A stretch of DNA of 26,480 nucleotides, taken from Plakobranchus ocellatus. Taxonomy: Eukaryota; Mollusca; Gastropoda; Plakobranchidae. Below, one piece after another: positions 20,301 to 26,480 of this stretch. The notes under the pieces were generated by a model that ran no database searches, was not told where the DNA came from, and worked only from the letters and a program-made list of their open reading frames with translations. The stretch is taken from the NCBI GenBank assembly GCA_019648995.1, contig BLXT01003865.1:1089092-1115571 (forward strand). Reading direction: 5' to 3'. Positions within the stretch are counted from its first letter, which is position 1, and every line of letters begins with the position of its first letter. The translations under genes were made by a program, and so were the position numbers.

Positions 20301-23300
20301 CAAAATTCAAATGGTTGTTTAGGTTAACATAGTTCTGAATGGCATTAGATCCTGTGGTGTGTTCACCTACATCAGTTTCTGAAGAACTGCTGGAGCTGCT
20401 GTCAAACACAATGGAGGATGTATTGTTTGAGGTGACACAGCTCTCCACCTCTGCATTTCTCTCAAGGCAAACAACAGGCTGCCGGGCCTTCAGAAGAGCT
20501 GTCTCAAGGTGCAAATCTCCAACAAGTTCATTAGGTTTCCAGTCAGCTATGGAAACTTTCTGTCCCAGGTTTACACTACATCTCCGTACTGGAAATTTGT
20601 CAGAGCTATCTGACTGTGACTCTGTGCCATGGTGATCTTTGTTCTCCTCGTCTGCAAATATTGAATGTTCAGCATCTGGCTTACTCGCACTTTCTTGCGC
20701 CAGCTCAGGTTGCGATTGGTTTATAGAATGAACTAATTTTTTTTTTGAATTAGTAGCACTGCATATTTTTGACTGTGGCTGAGAATAATTGTTGATGTAA
20801 GATAAGTAGGAGTCAAGAAAGGTAGATTTTTTTGCAACTGCAGTATCTGTATCCTTTACTGACTCTGAAATCTCTTTCTTTACAGTTTCTTTTGAAGAAT
20901 CTGAGCTGAGTTCCTCAGCAACGGTACTTAATGGGGATGGAAAGCACCCACTATCTAAATTTAAAGCATTTAAAACTACAGATGGATTTAGGTCACAAGA
21001 TTTTAATCTTTCCTTCTGCCTTTTACTAAGAGACCTGACTTTAACCCTGTCTAACACACCAAGCTTTGCATGACAGTTTTCTGAAAAGAGTTCACTACCC
21101 TTGTTCTCCACACCAGACTTTTTAGGCATCATATCTCTTTTGGGAACAACACAGCCATTTTCTTGGACTGAAAAGCTCAAAGTGGTAGAGTTTGAATCAG
21201 TATCAAAGTCTGAGATAAAAATATCTTTTACGTTATTGGACAAACTTTCAGAGTCTGAGAAATGCCTACGTCGTTTGGTATTTCTGGTGAATTCACTATC
21301 AACATTTCCTGAGCGTCTTCTACTGCGTGCAGCTAAAGGGATGGATATGTTGGTTGTGTCACTGTGGCCATCCTCACTCGTCAGAGTGTCATCTGCAGTT
21401 GTGGGAGTGCTGACTTGCTTAAATTCCTCTATCTTCACCTGGTCCACTGGAAGACAGTCTTCAGGCAAGAGATCTTTCCGTGGTCTCCCTCTTTTGCGCC
21501 TAACCCACTTGCCATCAGGACCCTTAATCATCATCATAGGTTTTTTCTTCGCCTTGGACATGAGATTTGAGGCATCTGAACTGTAATCTTCCTCACTAGA
21601 TGTCAGTCTCATGGAAACCTGGCATCTTTTCATAACTTTTTCCTGTGCCACTTGATGTTTAGATATAAGCATTTTCCTCTTGATTCGATTCGCCATTGAT
21701 TTCGTTGCTGCTTTTTTGCTTTTTAAAGCCTTTGCAAATTTTGGACTGAGAGAATTCTTCTTGGATTTGCCAAAGCCTCTCTGACGGGCAATTCTTTCAC
21801 TATGCTGAGATAACCTCAGGCTCTTTGTGAATATCTTCATCTTATGAATAATTACGGCAGAGTGGTTGGGTACATGTTGCATATAGTGCATGAAGGTGGA
21901 AAAGCTTTTTTGGCACAAGTGACAAAAATAAGAGGAGCTGTCGGCGACAGTTTTTACTGTGTATGGCTGCAGGTGTTTACCAGCATAGTGCTGCAGAAGG
22001 ATGCGTCTGTTCTGAAAAGAAGTTTTACACACTTGGCACTGTAGATGGTCCTCGTCTGATTCTGCGCCACTGGTAGTGCTTTCAGAAATAGCATTTTCAT
22101 CTACAATCTTCCCAATTTGCTTGCTGACATGATATGGTGAGATAAATGTTCCACTGATAAAGCTTTGTATTGGTTTCAGCAGCTTCCTGTCCCGCAACTG
22201 TGGTGGAGCCTCACGAGTTGACCTTAAAGCTGAGCTCCCACTGTCAGAGCCACTAAGACTCATGTCATCTTCCAAGTCCTCTTCCTCATCACTTCCTATT
22301 CTTTCCTTTGAACGATTATTTTTTTGGTCATTTCTGCAAGAGCCTTTCTCCTCAGATTCACAGCACTTCAAGTCTAATGTTTTTTCAAACCGACTCGTTT
22401 TCCCTCTTTTGCTTTCATTATAATTTGCAGTGCATCTTTTTTTGTCTTGTTCACTATCAGTGGTGGTGTTGTCAAAAGTCGCCCTGCTGTCCCATGACAC
22501 CTCTGAATCAACAGCCTCACCTTCCATAGAGGAGACAGTGTCCAGAGATGCCTCACAGCAAGGATCCCTCAACTTCACCATGTCTTCATGTGAGTCTCGC
22601 CTAAACTGACCACTTTGCTTATTGAAATTCCCAGACGCTACAGATTCAATAACATCTAGAACATTTTGCAACAATTTTCCACTCATGGGCATTGATGGAA
22701 CTTTCCCAGTCTGCACTTTCTTTTTGCTTGCTTTATGCTTGAGAGAGCACTCTTTCCAATGTTCTATAAAACTTGAGGAAGAACAAAGGGTCTGAGAGCA
22801 CAAGTTACATTTGTAAAATTTGCTCCCTCCTGAGCCACTTATCTCTGAAAATTTAGCCGAGGGTGCTGCAGTTACACTGTTTGCACCAGACAAGGCGTCC
22901 TGTTCCTGTTTAGGCTCAGTGGCTGTAGACTGCAGACTTGACATGAGATTAGATCCTTGTACAGAAGCCTGGAGTTTCATACTTTGGTTTGAGAGAGAAC
23001 TGTCTTGAGATTTGACATAGGTAGCACTTACTACTTCAGAACCGGAGGGTGTTAAGGAGGCTGACGAACTTTCAGATTGTTTGAGAGAGGGTAAAAGAGA
23101 ATGTTGTGTACTGGTAGCTATGTGTGATGACTGGTGAAATGTGGATGTGCTTGCTGCTGGTAGAAATCCACCTGAAGTAGTGGAAGGAATATGAGTGATG
23201 GGAAAGGTTTGGGGTCTGTTGTTAGCACCAAGATTTACAGGACTACTTAGCTTGGGGGTGGGAACAGTCTTTGCTAAAGGCTCTTTTTTAATAGGGTTTG

Positions 23301-26208
23301 TATAATTAGCACCAAGTGTTACTGCAACACCTGCACCTGAGCTTAAATTCTGCAATGCAGCCTTGCTGAGTTTCTGGGGGTGTGATGAGGTGAGCACTGA
23401 TGTGTTGTTCCTGCTGTGGGGCCGGCTGCTAGTGCTGGGCTCTGCTTTCACAGAAACCGGCTTATTGGAAGAGCTAGCTCTATGGGAAGACTTGCTCTTG
23501 TTAGAAGATGATGTTGACGTATCCTTTTTCAAGTCTGAAGGAACAGTTGGAACCCGTTTGCAGGTGAGCCTGTGTTGTTTGATGCCTGCTTCACTGATGC
23601 AGAGCTCAAAGCAGCGCAAGCACTGGAAAACAGTGGTGGTCTCCAAGCCAGCGCGGGCTGAGTTTGCTTTGTCTTGCTCAATCTTGGATGTATAAACACT
23701 GGACGACTGCAGACCTGGCTTACAAACATTCCTCACATGTTCTCGCAGAAGGTCCAATGTCTCAAAAGCTAAGCTGCAGATAATGCAGCGGTAGGTGGCA
23801 TTGTTTGCCGCATCCATACACATTTCCCCAGGTATATTTTCCTGCTTCATTTGTTCTTTTATCTCATTCATTTTTGTCAGCTCTCTTTGCTGCTGAGCAG
23901 AGGCAGATCCTATATTTAACACTGACCCACTCTGTAAATGATGGTTATGATCTGGTGGTGGCTGGTATGACGAAAAGCTGGAGACAGATGATGACAGTGC
24001 TTGCTGGGCTATCTGTGCACTATGAGGTAAAGCAGAAACTGAATTTGCTTTTGAATGACCAGGTTGAGCCAACTGGCTAGATGAATCATTTAAGCCTTGA
24101 GAAAAAACTCTGGAAGAGTTGATCATTATCGACCTTGGGGAAGACTGTTGAGAGAGATCCCCTTGTCCAATTTTGGAATCACCTTGGCATGTAGAAAGTT
24201 GGCTATAGTTGGAGGCTAACATCAGATCTAAGCTTTTCTTTCCCTTGTCTTCCCCTGATACATCCACCTCTATGTCTGGAAACGTGTTTGCCAAAAGCCC
24301 TGACTCCTGTAGCAAGTCATTGATAATGGTATCGTCAATCCCAGTGATGGAACCCAACAGCTCATCTGAGGATGGTAAAATGGCACTCTGACTGGCACCT
24401 GAAATCATCTGGTTGTTTGAAAAACTATTGTCCACACTAGCAAATATATTATTGTTGCTCTGTCTGGGAGGTGGCTGCTGCCTTACATGTTGTTGATTCA
24501 TTTGTCCTCCTTGCTTGCTGATGGTACCAATAATATGTGGACCACTGGCCACATGTCCCTGAGAGCTAGCAAAGCCAGCAAGCTGATTTTGTCTTGACTG
24601 TTTCTGCTGCTGTTTCTTGAGTTCCTTAGCTATTGAGGCATGCTCCGCCAGCTCTACTGTTGTCTTTATGCGGTTGCTAGTAACACTCTGTGTGTGGCCT
24701 ATCACATTGCTGCTGTTGTTCAGTGAGATTCTTGTATTTGTTGGTGAGATTTGTTGCCCTGGAGGCAAACCTGATTGTGACTGCATGAACTGACGCACAC
24801 CCTGAGCCTGTGCCTTGGTCAGAGCTAGGCTCTCAGCGCGTTGCAATTGGGCTAGGTTTGCACTTACAGTGGAAGGGTAAGTTGAGCTTTGGCTAGGAAC
24901 ACTTTTTGGTGGTTGAGCATTGGTTGAACAAGAGGGCTGGGAACTAAATCTGCTGTAGGGCAATGCCATGGTATTGCCAGCTGCAGTGCTGACAATGATA
25001 GGCTGTGCGTAAAGTTGCGGACGAGGGTATTTGCGAGGAGCAGGTTGTTGTCTGCTCTGAGGCTGGGAAGAAGAGGAGGATGTTGGTTTTAATAGAGTGG
25101 ATACAGTTGGAAGTGACTGAGAACTGGCTGGTGACAGCTGCTGCTGCCTATGAGATGATGGTTTCATATTTGCCTCTTTCATGATGCTGACAATAGCTTG
25201 GACCACGGCAGCAGGTGCAGTCTTACTGAATTGCTGGAGAGCATTAGGATCTTTTTTCAAGGCAGACTGGATAATCTGGCTCACCTGTTGAGTCTGAAAA
25301 GACTGCTGCTGTTGTTGCAGAAGAAAAGGTGTTTGCTCCTTCCCTGGAGCTTTGGACTGGGTCAAAGTTACTGTATTACCATGCTTCTCCAATTGCTGCT
25401 GTAGCCTGCTGAGATACAACTCTTGCTCTTTCTGGTAAGTCTGCTGCTGAATAATCTGGGCTTGGTTGTTTCCCTGCACCTGTGACGCAAGATTCTTGTT
25501 CTTGCTGCCAGACAGGATTGATGTGGCATGAAGACCTGAGGCGCGGTTTGAAGATGCAGGGCTCATGCTTATGGTACTCACATTCTGCAAACGTAGCTTA
25601 CTTAAAAGCATCTGGCGACTTTGTCTATCTTGTGGAGACAAGGCCTCAAAAACTAAAGATGCCTTGTTTACGACAGGTTTTTTTCTCCCTGGACCCTCCA
25701 CTTGTGAGATCACGTTATCCTGTGAGGGTGATGCAGTCTTTTTGTGCGATATTTGTGCATTTTTGAGACTCTCAAGGAGGAACCTGCGACACATCATATG
25801 TATGTGAGAATATGGGTTGTCAGGACCGAGATAGTCAGGTTTCAGCATGTTGAGTAGTCTTTCAACTTCATATAGAGTGGCAGGATTAATAGAACCGGTT
25901 TCTTGCTCTGTATCTTTCCCACACTTATCGCAGCAATTGCCACCCTGGCCATAAAATGTCCCAATCTTGCTGAATGATAGCTCTGAAGGTTTTAAAGCAA
26001 AAGATGTAAGTGCACATATTTTGGCTACTTTAAGTGAAGCATGGTGGCAAAGACAAGATAGTTTGGCACAAACAGAGGCCATATCTGCCCTGCGTGCTGC
26101 AGCAGCCTCAATGTTGCCATCTTTGATGCTAGTCTCCATCTGGCCCTTGTCTACTTTCACAGCGAAGATGCTCATATCCACATAAAGCTGAAGGAATGTG
26201 TCACCACA
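14398..26208 (-). CDS. Giant AT-hook / C2H2 zinc-finger nuclear protein, last coding exon (5' partial)
   Basis: One open frame of 3,936 codons ends at TAA (14400-14398). Counting from the first in-frame Met at 26295, it shows: a Cys-rich module (30-170); Q/S/P-rich region (200-830) with an acidic-hydrophobic patch IDDTIINDLLQESG (about 655); zinc fingers at 835-858 and 890-912 (both C2HC), 1163-1183 (C2HC), 1420-1441 and 1458-1478 (classical C2H2); AT-hook RKRGRPRK (1600-1607); long acidic/serine-rich region; SUMO-interaction-like VVIL (2150) and IVIVV (2169); 16-aa repeats (2901-2996); 7-aa repeats (3130-3274); F-x-W-D motifs (3475, 3554); nuclear-localisation clusters (about 3871-3893); terminal AT-hook GRGRPR (3955-3960). 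Known families imply AT-rich DNA binding in the nucleus; a role in transcription or chromatin is inference. The 40-odd residues around 1-29 are intron read-through. No orthologue recognised. Confidence 0.9.
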   Translation of the reverse strand, partial: CGDTFLQLYVDMSIFAVKVDKGQMETSIKDGNIEAAAARRADMASVCAKLSCLCHHASLKVAKICALTSFALKPSELSFSKIGTFYGQGGNCCDKCGKDTEQETGSINPATLYEVERLLNMLKPDYLGPDNPYSHIHMMCRRFLLESLKNAQISHKKTASPSQDNVISQVEGPGRKKPVVNKASLVFEALSPQDRQSRQMLLSKLRLQNVSTISMSPASSNRASGLHATSILSGSKNKNLASQVQGNNQAQIIQQQTYQKEQELYLSRLQQQLEKHGNTVTLTQSKAPGKEQTPFLLQQQQQSFQTQQVSQIIQSALKKDPNALQQFSKTAPAAVVQAIVSIMKEANMKPSSHRQQQLSPASSQSLPTVSTLLKPTSSSSSQPQSRQQPAPRKYPRPQLYAQPIIVSTAAGNTMALPYSRFSSQPSCSTNAQPPKSVPSQSSTYPSTVSANLAQLQRAESLALTKAQAQGVRQFMQSQSGLPPGQQISPTNTRISLNNSSNVIGHTQSVTSNRIKTTVELAEHASIAKELKKQQQKQSRQNQLAGFASSQGHVASGPHIIGTISKQGGQMNQQHVRQQPPPRQSNNNIFASVDNSFSNNQMISGASQSAILPSSDELLGSITGIDDTIINDLLQESGLLANTFPDIEVDVSGEDKGKKSLDLMLASNYSQLSTCQGDSKIGQGDLSQQSSPRSIMINSSRVFSQGLNDSSSQLAQPGHSKANSVSALPHSAQIAQQALSSSVSSFSSYQPPPDHNHHLQSGSVLNIGSASAQQQRELTKMNEIKEQMKQENIPGEMCMDAANNATYRCIICSLAFETLDLLREHVRNVCKPGLQSSSVYTSKIEQDKANSARAGLETTTVFQCLRCFELCISEAGIKQHRLTCKRVPTVPSDLKKDTSTSSSNKSKSSHRASSSNKPVSVKAEPSTSSRPHSRNNTSVLTSSHPQKLSKAALQNLSSGAGVAVTLGANYTNPIKKEPLAKTVPTPKLSSPVNLGANNRPQTFPITHIPSTTSGGFLPAASTSTFHQSSHIATSTQHSLLPSLKQSESSSASLTPSGSEVVSATYVKSQDSSLSNQSMKLQASVQGSNLMSSLQSTATEPKQEQDALSGANSVTAAPSAKFSEISGSGGSKFYKCNLCSQTLCSSSSFIEHWKECSLKHKASKKKVQTGKVPSMPMSGKLLQNVLDVIESVASGNFNKQSGQFRRDSHEDMVKLRDPCCEASLDTVSSMEGEAVDSEVSWDSRATFDNTTTDSEQDKKRCTANYNESKRGKTSRFEKTLDLKCCESEEKGSCRNDQKNNRSKERIGSDEEEDLEDDMSLSGSDSGSSALRSTREAPPQLRDRKLLKPIQSFISGTFISPYHVSKQIGKIVDENAISESTTSGAESDEDHLQCQVCKTSFQNRRILLQHYAGKHLQPYTVKTVADSSSYFCHLCQKSFSTFMHYMQHVPNHSAVIIHKMKIFTKSLRLSQHSERIARQRGFGKSKKNSLSPKFAKALKSKKAATKSMANRIKRKMLISKHQVAQEKVMKRCQVSMRLTSSEEDYSSDASNLMSKAKKKPMMMIKGPDGKWVRRKRGRPRKDLLPEDCLPVDQVKIEEFKQVSTPTTADDTLTSEDGHSDTTNISIPLAARSRRRSGNVDSEFTRNTKRRRHFSDSESLSNNVKDIFISDFDTDSNSTTLSFSVQENGCVVPKRDMMPKKSGVENKGSELFSENCHAKLGVLDRVKVRSLSKRQKERLKSCDLNPSVVLNALNLDSGCFPSPLSTVAEELSSDSSKETVKKEISESVKDTDTAVAKKSTFLDSYLSYINNYSQPQSKICSATNSKKKLVHSINQSQPELAQESASKPDAEHSIFADEENKDHHGTESQSDSSDKFPVRRCSVNLGQKVSIADWKPNELVGDLHLETALLKARQPVVCLERNAEVESCVTSNNTSSIVFDSSSSSSSETDVGEHTTGSNAIQNYVNLNNHLNFAIDSRVKNDSDIRHSTIKLNGPNDKEESTILGSDGSSLQQTFAVGVDENKLNSHEKGIVEASAMSDTRLPSVVHNTAVNLLESEKGESVALTSSNSTVRDETRCISMASNTENSVKSGAADVLGDDMLKPSVSSVLPVPCHVKEDEELNHDVVILEASESEEDGHHDLKDIVIVVNNDIGDDDDYDDEDDNSYKKEDVYNKSRAGLQKEDNEAISCVEKDLLKDDENSAITGVDGAGDPIPGNMAGNISERKKCGIGMPESEKTSSESICESQAKTGCNFEENKLSVTRNNKMEENVEHRINAITASQSNKCSGTSDWTPIDKALKVIADKGAVTDQLSVHDKSETASLNPIEEAGPNSNQEQCDTTLNEEDKHVSCAGNFSSTSKDCSYTSNIIDEKFSPNAEMQIQSREKASKPLTNMVVQGHTNLKCNSSAGVAKEENADLGVENKKHDGWRENNDQDNNSGLVSEANKSLDHVSVTNQAASDFDLCQDNFDHSIKLEQGTVSEQQFHIEANSTGFKSNSPDIQEKGYRVEADRFNKKMGAAKQQHQDRDELFETNSGRSHSNEKCARKNNLPSCEMEGEMQTGVTAKESLQTYEADTQDHGHNHSNLPIAHSPEVASECNNKIDKEVSSLSQCNSLEQSCHNIAVFDKQDYDSEATIKIDGENWQQLACVMVDGEKSQDRAPPSEPGNSTIPRSEGKSESRANKSDIGLGHLEDFDDEIKQVNPEDAKGQEKAIAQASSQHCNDTPPGGAFFAVHSTDDCAEQYIGGSGTKKQTDTDGSATRETVTGKKELVIEVNVNEVDSVENSDDNIMETKNLGNCKESFNLDTGNSAESNRGKPAEQVPDHNLRAESGSKKGHKSKTKAIKNLHLSLAAFIAERLAVVPANEEEGDMGYDFSKVSSPLPKQEEEQEIRYNSSPPAEQEGEQEVKYESSLSAEQKAEQEIKYNSSPPAKQEGEQEIKYDNSPPAKQEEEQEIKYESSPPAKQEEKQEMRYESSKVSSPLGAVTSDMDKLDEQGSPSGLGLVDYSCSSEENSRDGGAESYSAANTSNQANKSLGDYRPQLVDECSDPLLPARDKNFPNPNLDNRSTGSEDVGKSTKVKRQSNNVNFGLDQSENQKEISSPQPFSNPVQPLLESGQCLPKSAQSLPEPVQPVPVQRLPECVQPVPESAQPLPEHVQSLPESAQRLPEYVQPLPESAQPLPEHVQPLPESAQPLPEHVQPLPESAQPLPGSAQPLPEHVQFLPESAQPLPKPVQPLFESVNPLPESAQPSLEHKTGDQVNILPHEVADGQNENSNSSKVAENHDCVDLPLISNVSLESRQMADSNIDLVARRSDGFEISSPHTKGRTLKEVMLPDYMRKSNDQNAVLNCRVEEEKLMNSPVSRKKVSLGTFSDTDDGDDLSSFELVIEKDTSSRNIVTFPEKQRVSTPKVFHQSEDYLEKAGAVVPNPSPYNPRPKKVLTGAKSLRRDSSNQFVWDMDSDVESTALSSSLPPASKSKVEEARIQSINKLAAPNQSITTGTMHSSRKSTEDPELDAVKRKRKALREKTETAPFTWDLEESGEKSYGTRGASPSHVSFVKDPIRTRTISLARETQHSEEKKSKPNKVSVFDVQRPGSLKVVKLATKDAKTDISKDMSVKYSVFSKARNVKTLDGTIQIDDEISFKRESLPSTQADCAPSKSIDTSSVTSSTRRRQKSGNKSSSSESTPSPTFETQNGELSEKKQASLRSRHSSMESNRSDNSVSSAPQTQSRRGRKGEESHQKAGLVKIGTPGCMSQSVPVNTSSAPHPDPHAPNTRSSEAAIKAYNQKSLRNRGVSPVWGAKTHAAAGSLLSTPGTRHKPETNGARPKLSPMASLTNLSKTAPTHSKQSTRKPVKRKIASTPEIIKTKKRRVIDSKASVLKAKTVSLTKKSSVTLSRKPAKESTKTTSSSSIKVSSKAVSVKAKNNANAKKPVGRGRPRLNSKK
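16476..16908 (-). repeat. Coding minisatellite: 21 units of a 7-residue S/V-A/V-Q-P-L-P-E repeat
   Basis: Residues 3130-3274 are 21 units of 7 codons (two units have 6), mostly alternating SAQPLPE and HVQPLPE, so the DNA period is 21 bp with a 42-bp higher-order period. The central units are nearly identical and the ends diverged. The frame is preserved throughout. Proline-rich composition predicts an extended, disordered spacer. Confidence 0.95.
17310..17597 (-). repeat. Coding minisatellite: 6 units of a 16-residue SSPPAKQEEEQEIKYE repeat
   Basis: Residues 2901-2996 are six 48-bp units with consensus SSPPA[KE]QE[EG]EQEIKY[ED]. The array is bracketed by two similar strings, KVSSPLPK before and KVSSPLGA after, which suggests growth from one ancestral copy. 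The units are charged (Glu/Lys) and probably disordered or weakly helical. Confidence 0.95.
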
Positions 26209-26230
26209 CTTAAGTGACAACAGGGGAAAA
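26187..26230 (-). other. 3' splice site (acceptor) of the giant exon
   Basis: On the minus strand a long T-run, TTTTTTTTTCCCC, leads into GTTGTCACTTAAG, so the first AG after the tract puts the exon start at 26208 (TGT, Cys). A second AG with a better CAG consensus, ATTCCTTCAG, would start the exon 21 nt later at 26187. Both are in the same phase 0. The Met-initiated extension of the frame to 26295 translates the T-run as poly-Phe, which marks it as intron. Confidence 0.7.
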
Positions 26231-26480
26231 AAAAAACAGGAAAAAATTAACAAAAAACACTTCAAAAAAAAAAAAAAAAAAAATTTAAAGGACATAACTA
26301 TTTTAAAGACTAGACAATTTTACTTGCACACTGTTATGTGCAAGTTTAAGAAATCTACTCTTTCCTGTGAAAAATAAGATGAAGTTTCACCTTAGCACTG
26401 TGAATCGATTTTCTTCTAAATAAACTTTTATTGATACTTTTCTTGGAATCCCTATGTTTCATTAATTAATCCTACATAAG
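26231..26480 (-). other. Upstream intron of the giant gene (partial)
   Basis: AT-rich DNA immediately upstream of the acceptor, with T-runs on the minus strand (26280-26264 and others). No open frame or promoter element can be supported. It contains a perfect 9-bp inverted repeat with a 6-nt loop at 26322-26345. The preceding exon lies beyond the window. Confidence 0.6.
26322..26345. repeat. Perfect 9-bp inverted repeat (hairpin)
   Basis: ACTTGCACA, six-base loop CTGTTA, then TGTGCAAGT. The arms pair perfectly. It lies about 115 bp upstream of the splice acceptor, in the presumed intron. Confidence 0.8.

Noticed and set aside
26209-26295. Met at 26295 as the true start of the giant protein
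   Set aside because: The first 29 residues are mostly Phe/Leu from a T-rich tract that looks like an intron pyrimidine tract ahead of an AG acceptor. It is not a credible signal peptide for a nuclear protein.

Overview
The window looks like AT-rich nuclear DNA from an invertebrate animal, most likely a mollusc (gastropod or bivalve). Reasons seen in the sequence: long AT-rich intergenic DNA, compound microsatellites, several short 'tacatgta' words of the kind common in molluscan genomes, decayed RTE-type non-LTR retrotransposon copies, and one gene with a splice acceptor in front of an exceptionally long coding exon. Nothing bacterial is present: no operons, Shine-Dalgarno sites or CRISPR. 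The species cannot be named from the sequence alone.

The left part (1-12,100) is intergenic and repeat-built. It opens with an ACT/CTG trinucleotide tract (1-250), followed by about 2.9 kb with no recognisable gene. A compound CA/TATC/TA/TG microsatellite lies at 4204-4372. Two tandem arrays follow: a 149-bp repeat (about 4811-5520) and a pyrimidine-rich ~97-bp repeat (about 5545-5795 and 8060-8330). The second array is split by a 5'-truncated, decayed RTE element (5796-8059) flanked by an 11-bp apparent target-site duplication. Two further 3' ends of the same RTE family lie at 8393-8617 (minus strand) and 10117-10345 (plus strand). A pair of inverted terminal repeats (11092-11115 and 11858-11881) brackets what may be a non-autonomous DNA transposon, whose inner segment also occurs at 4012-4090.

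The right part (about 12,100-26,480) is one gene on the minus strand: a probable 2.3-kb 3'UTR, then a single uninterrupted coding exon of about 11.8 kb (14398-26208) that begins at a splice acceptor and continues from exon(s) beyond the window. It encodes at least 3,936 residues of what appears to be a nuclear, DNA/chromatin-associated protein. The order is: Cys-rich N-terminal module, Q/S/P-rich region with a hydrophobic-acidic patch, five widely spaced C2H2/C2HC zinc fingers, AT-hook, very long acidic/serine-rich disordered region with two SUMO-interaction-like motifs, two coding minisatellites (6 x 16 aa and 21 x 7 aa), a twice-used F-x-W-D motif, nuclear-localisation signals and a C-terminal AT-hook. 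I do not recognise an orthologue, and this giant protein is the best candidate for something undescribed in the window.
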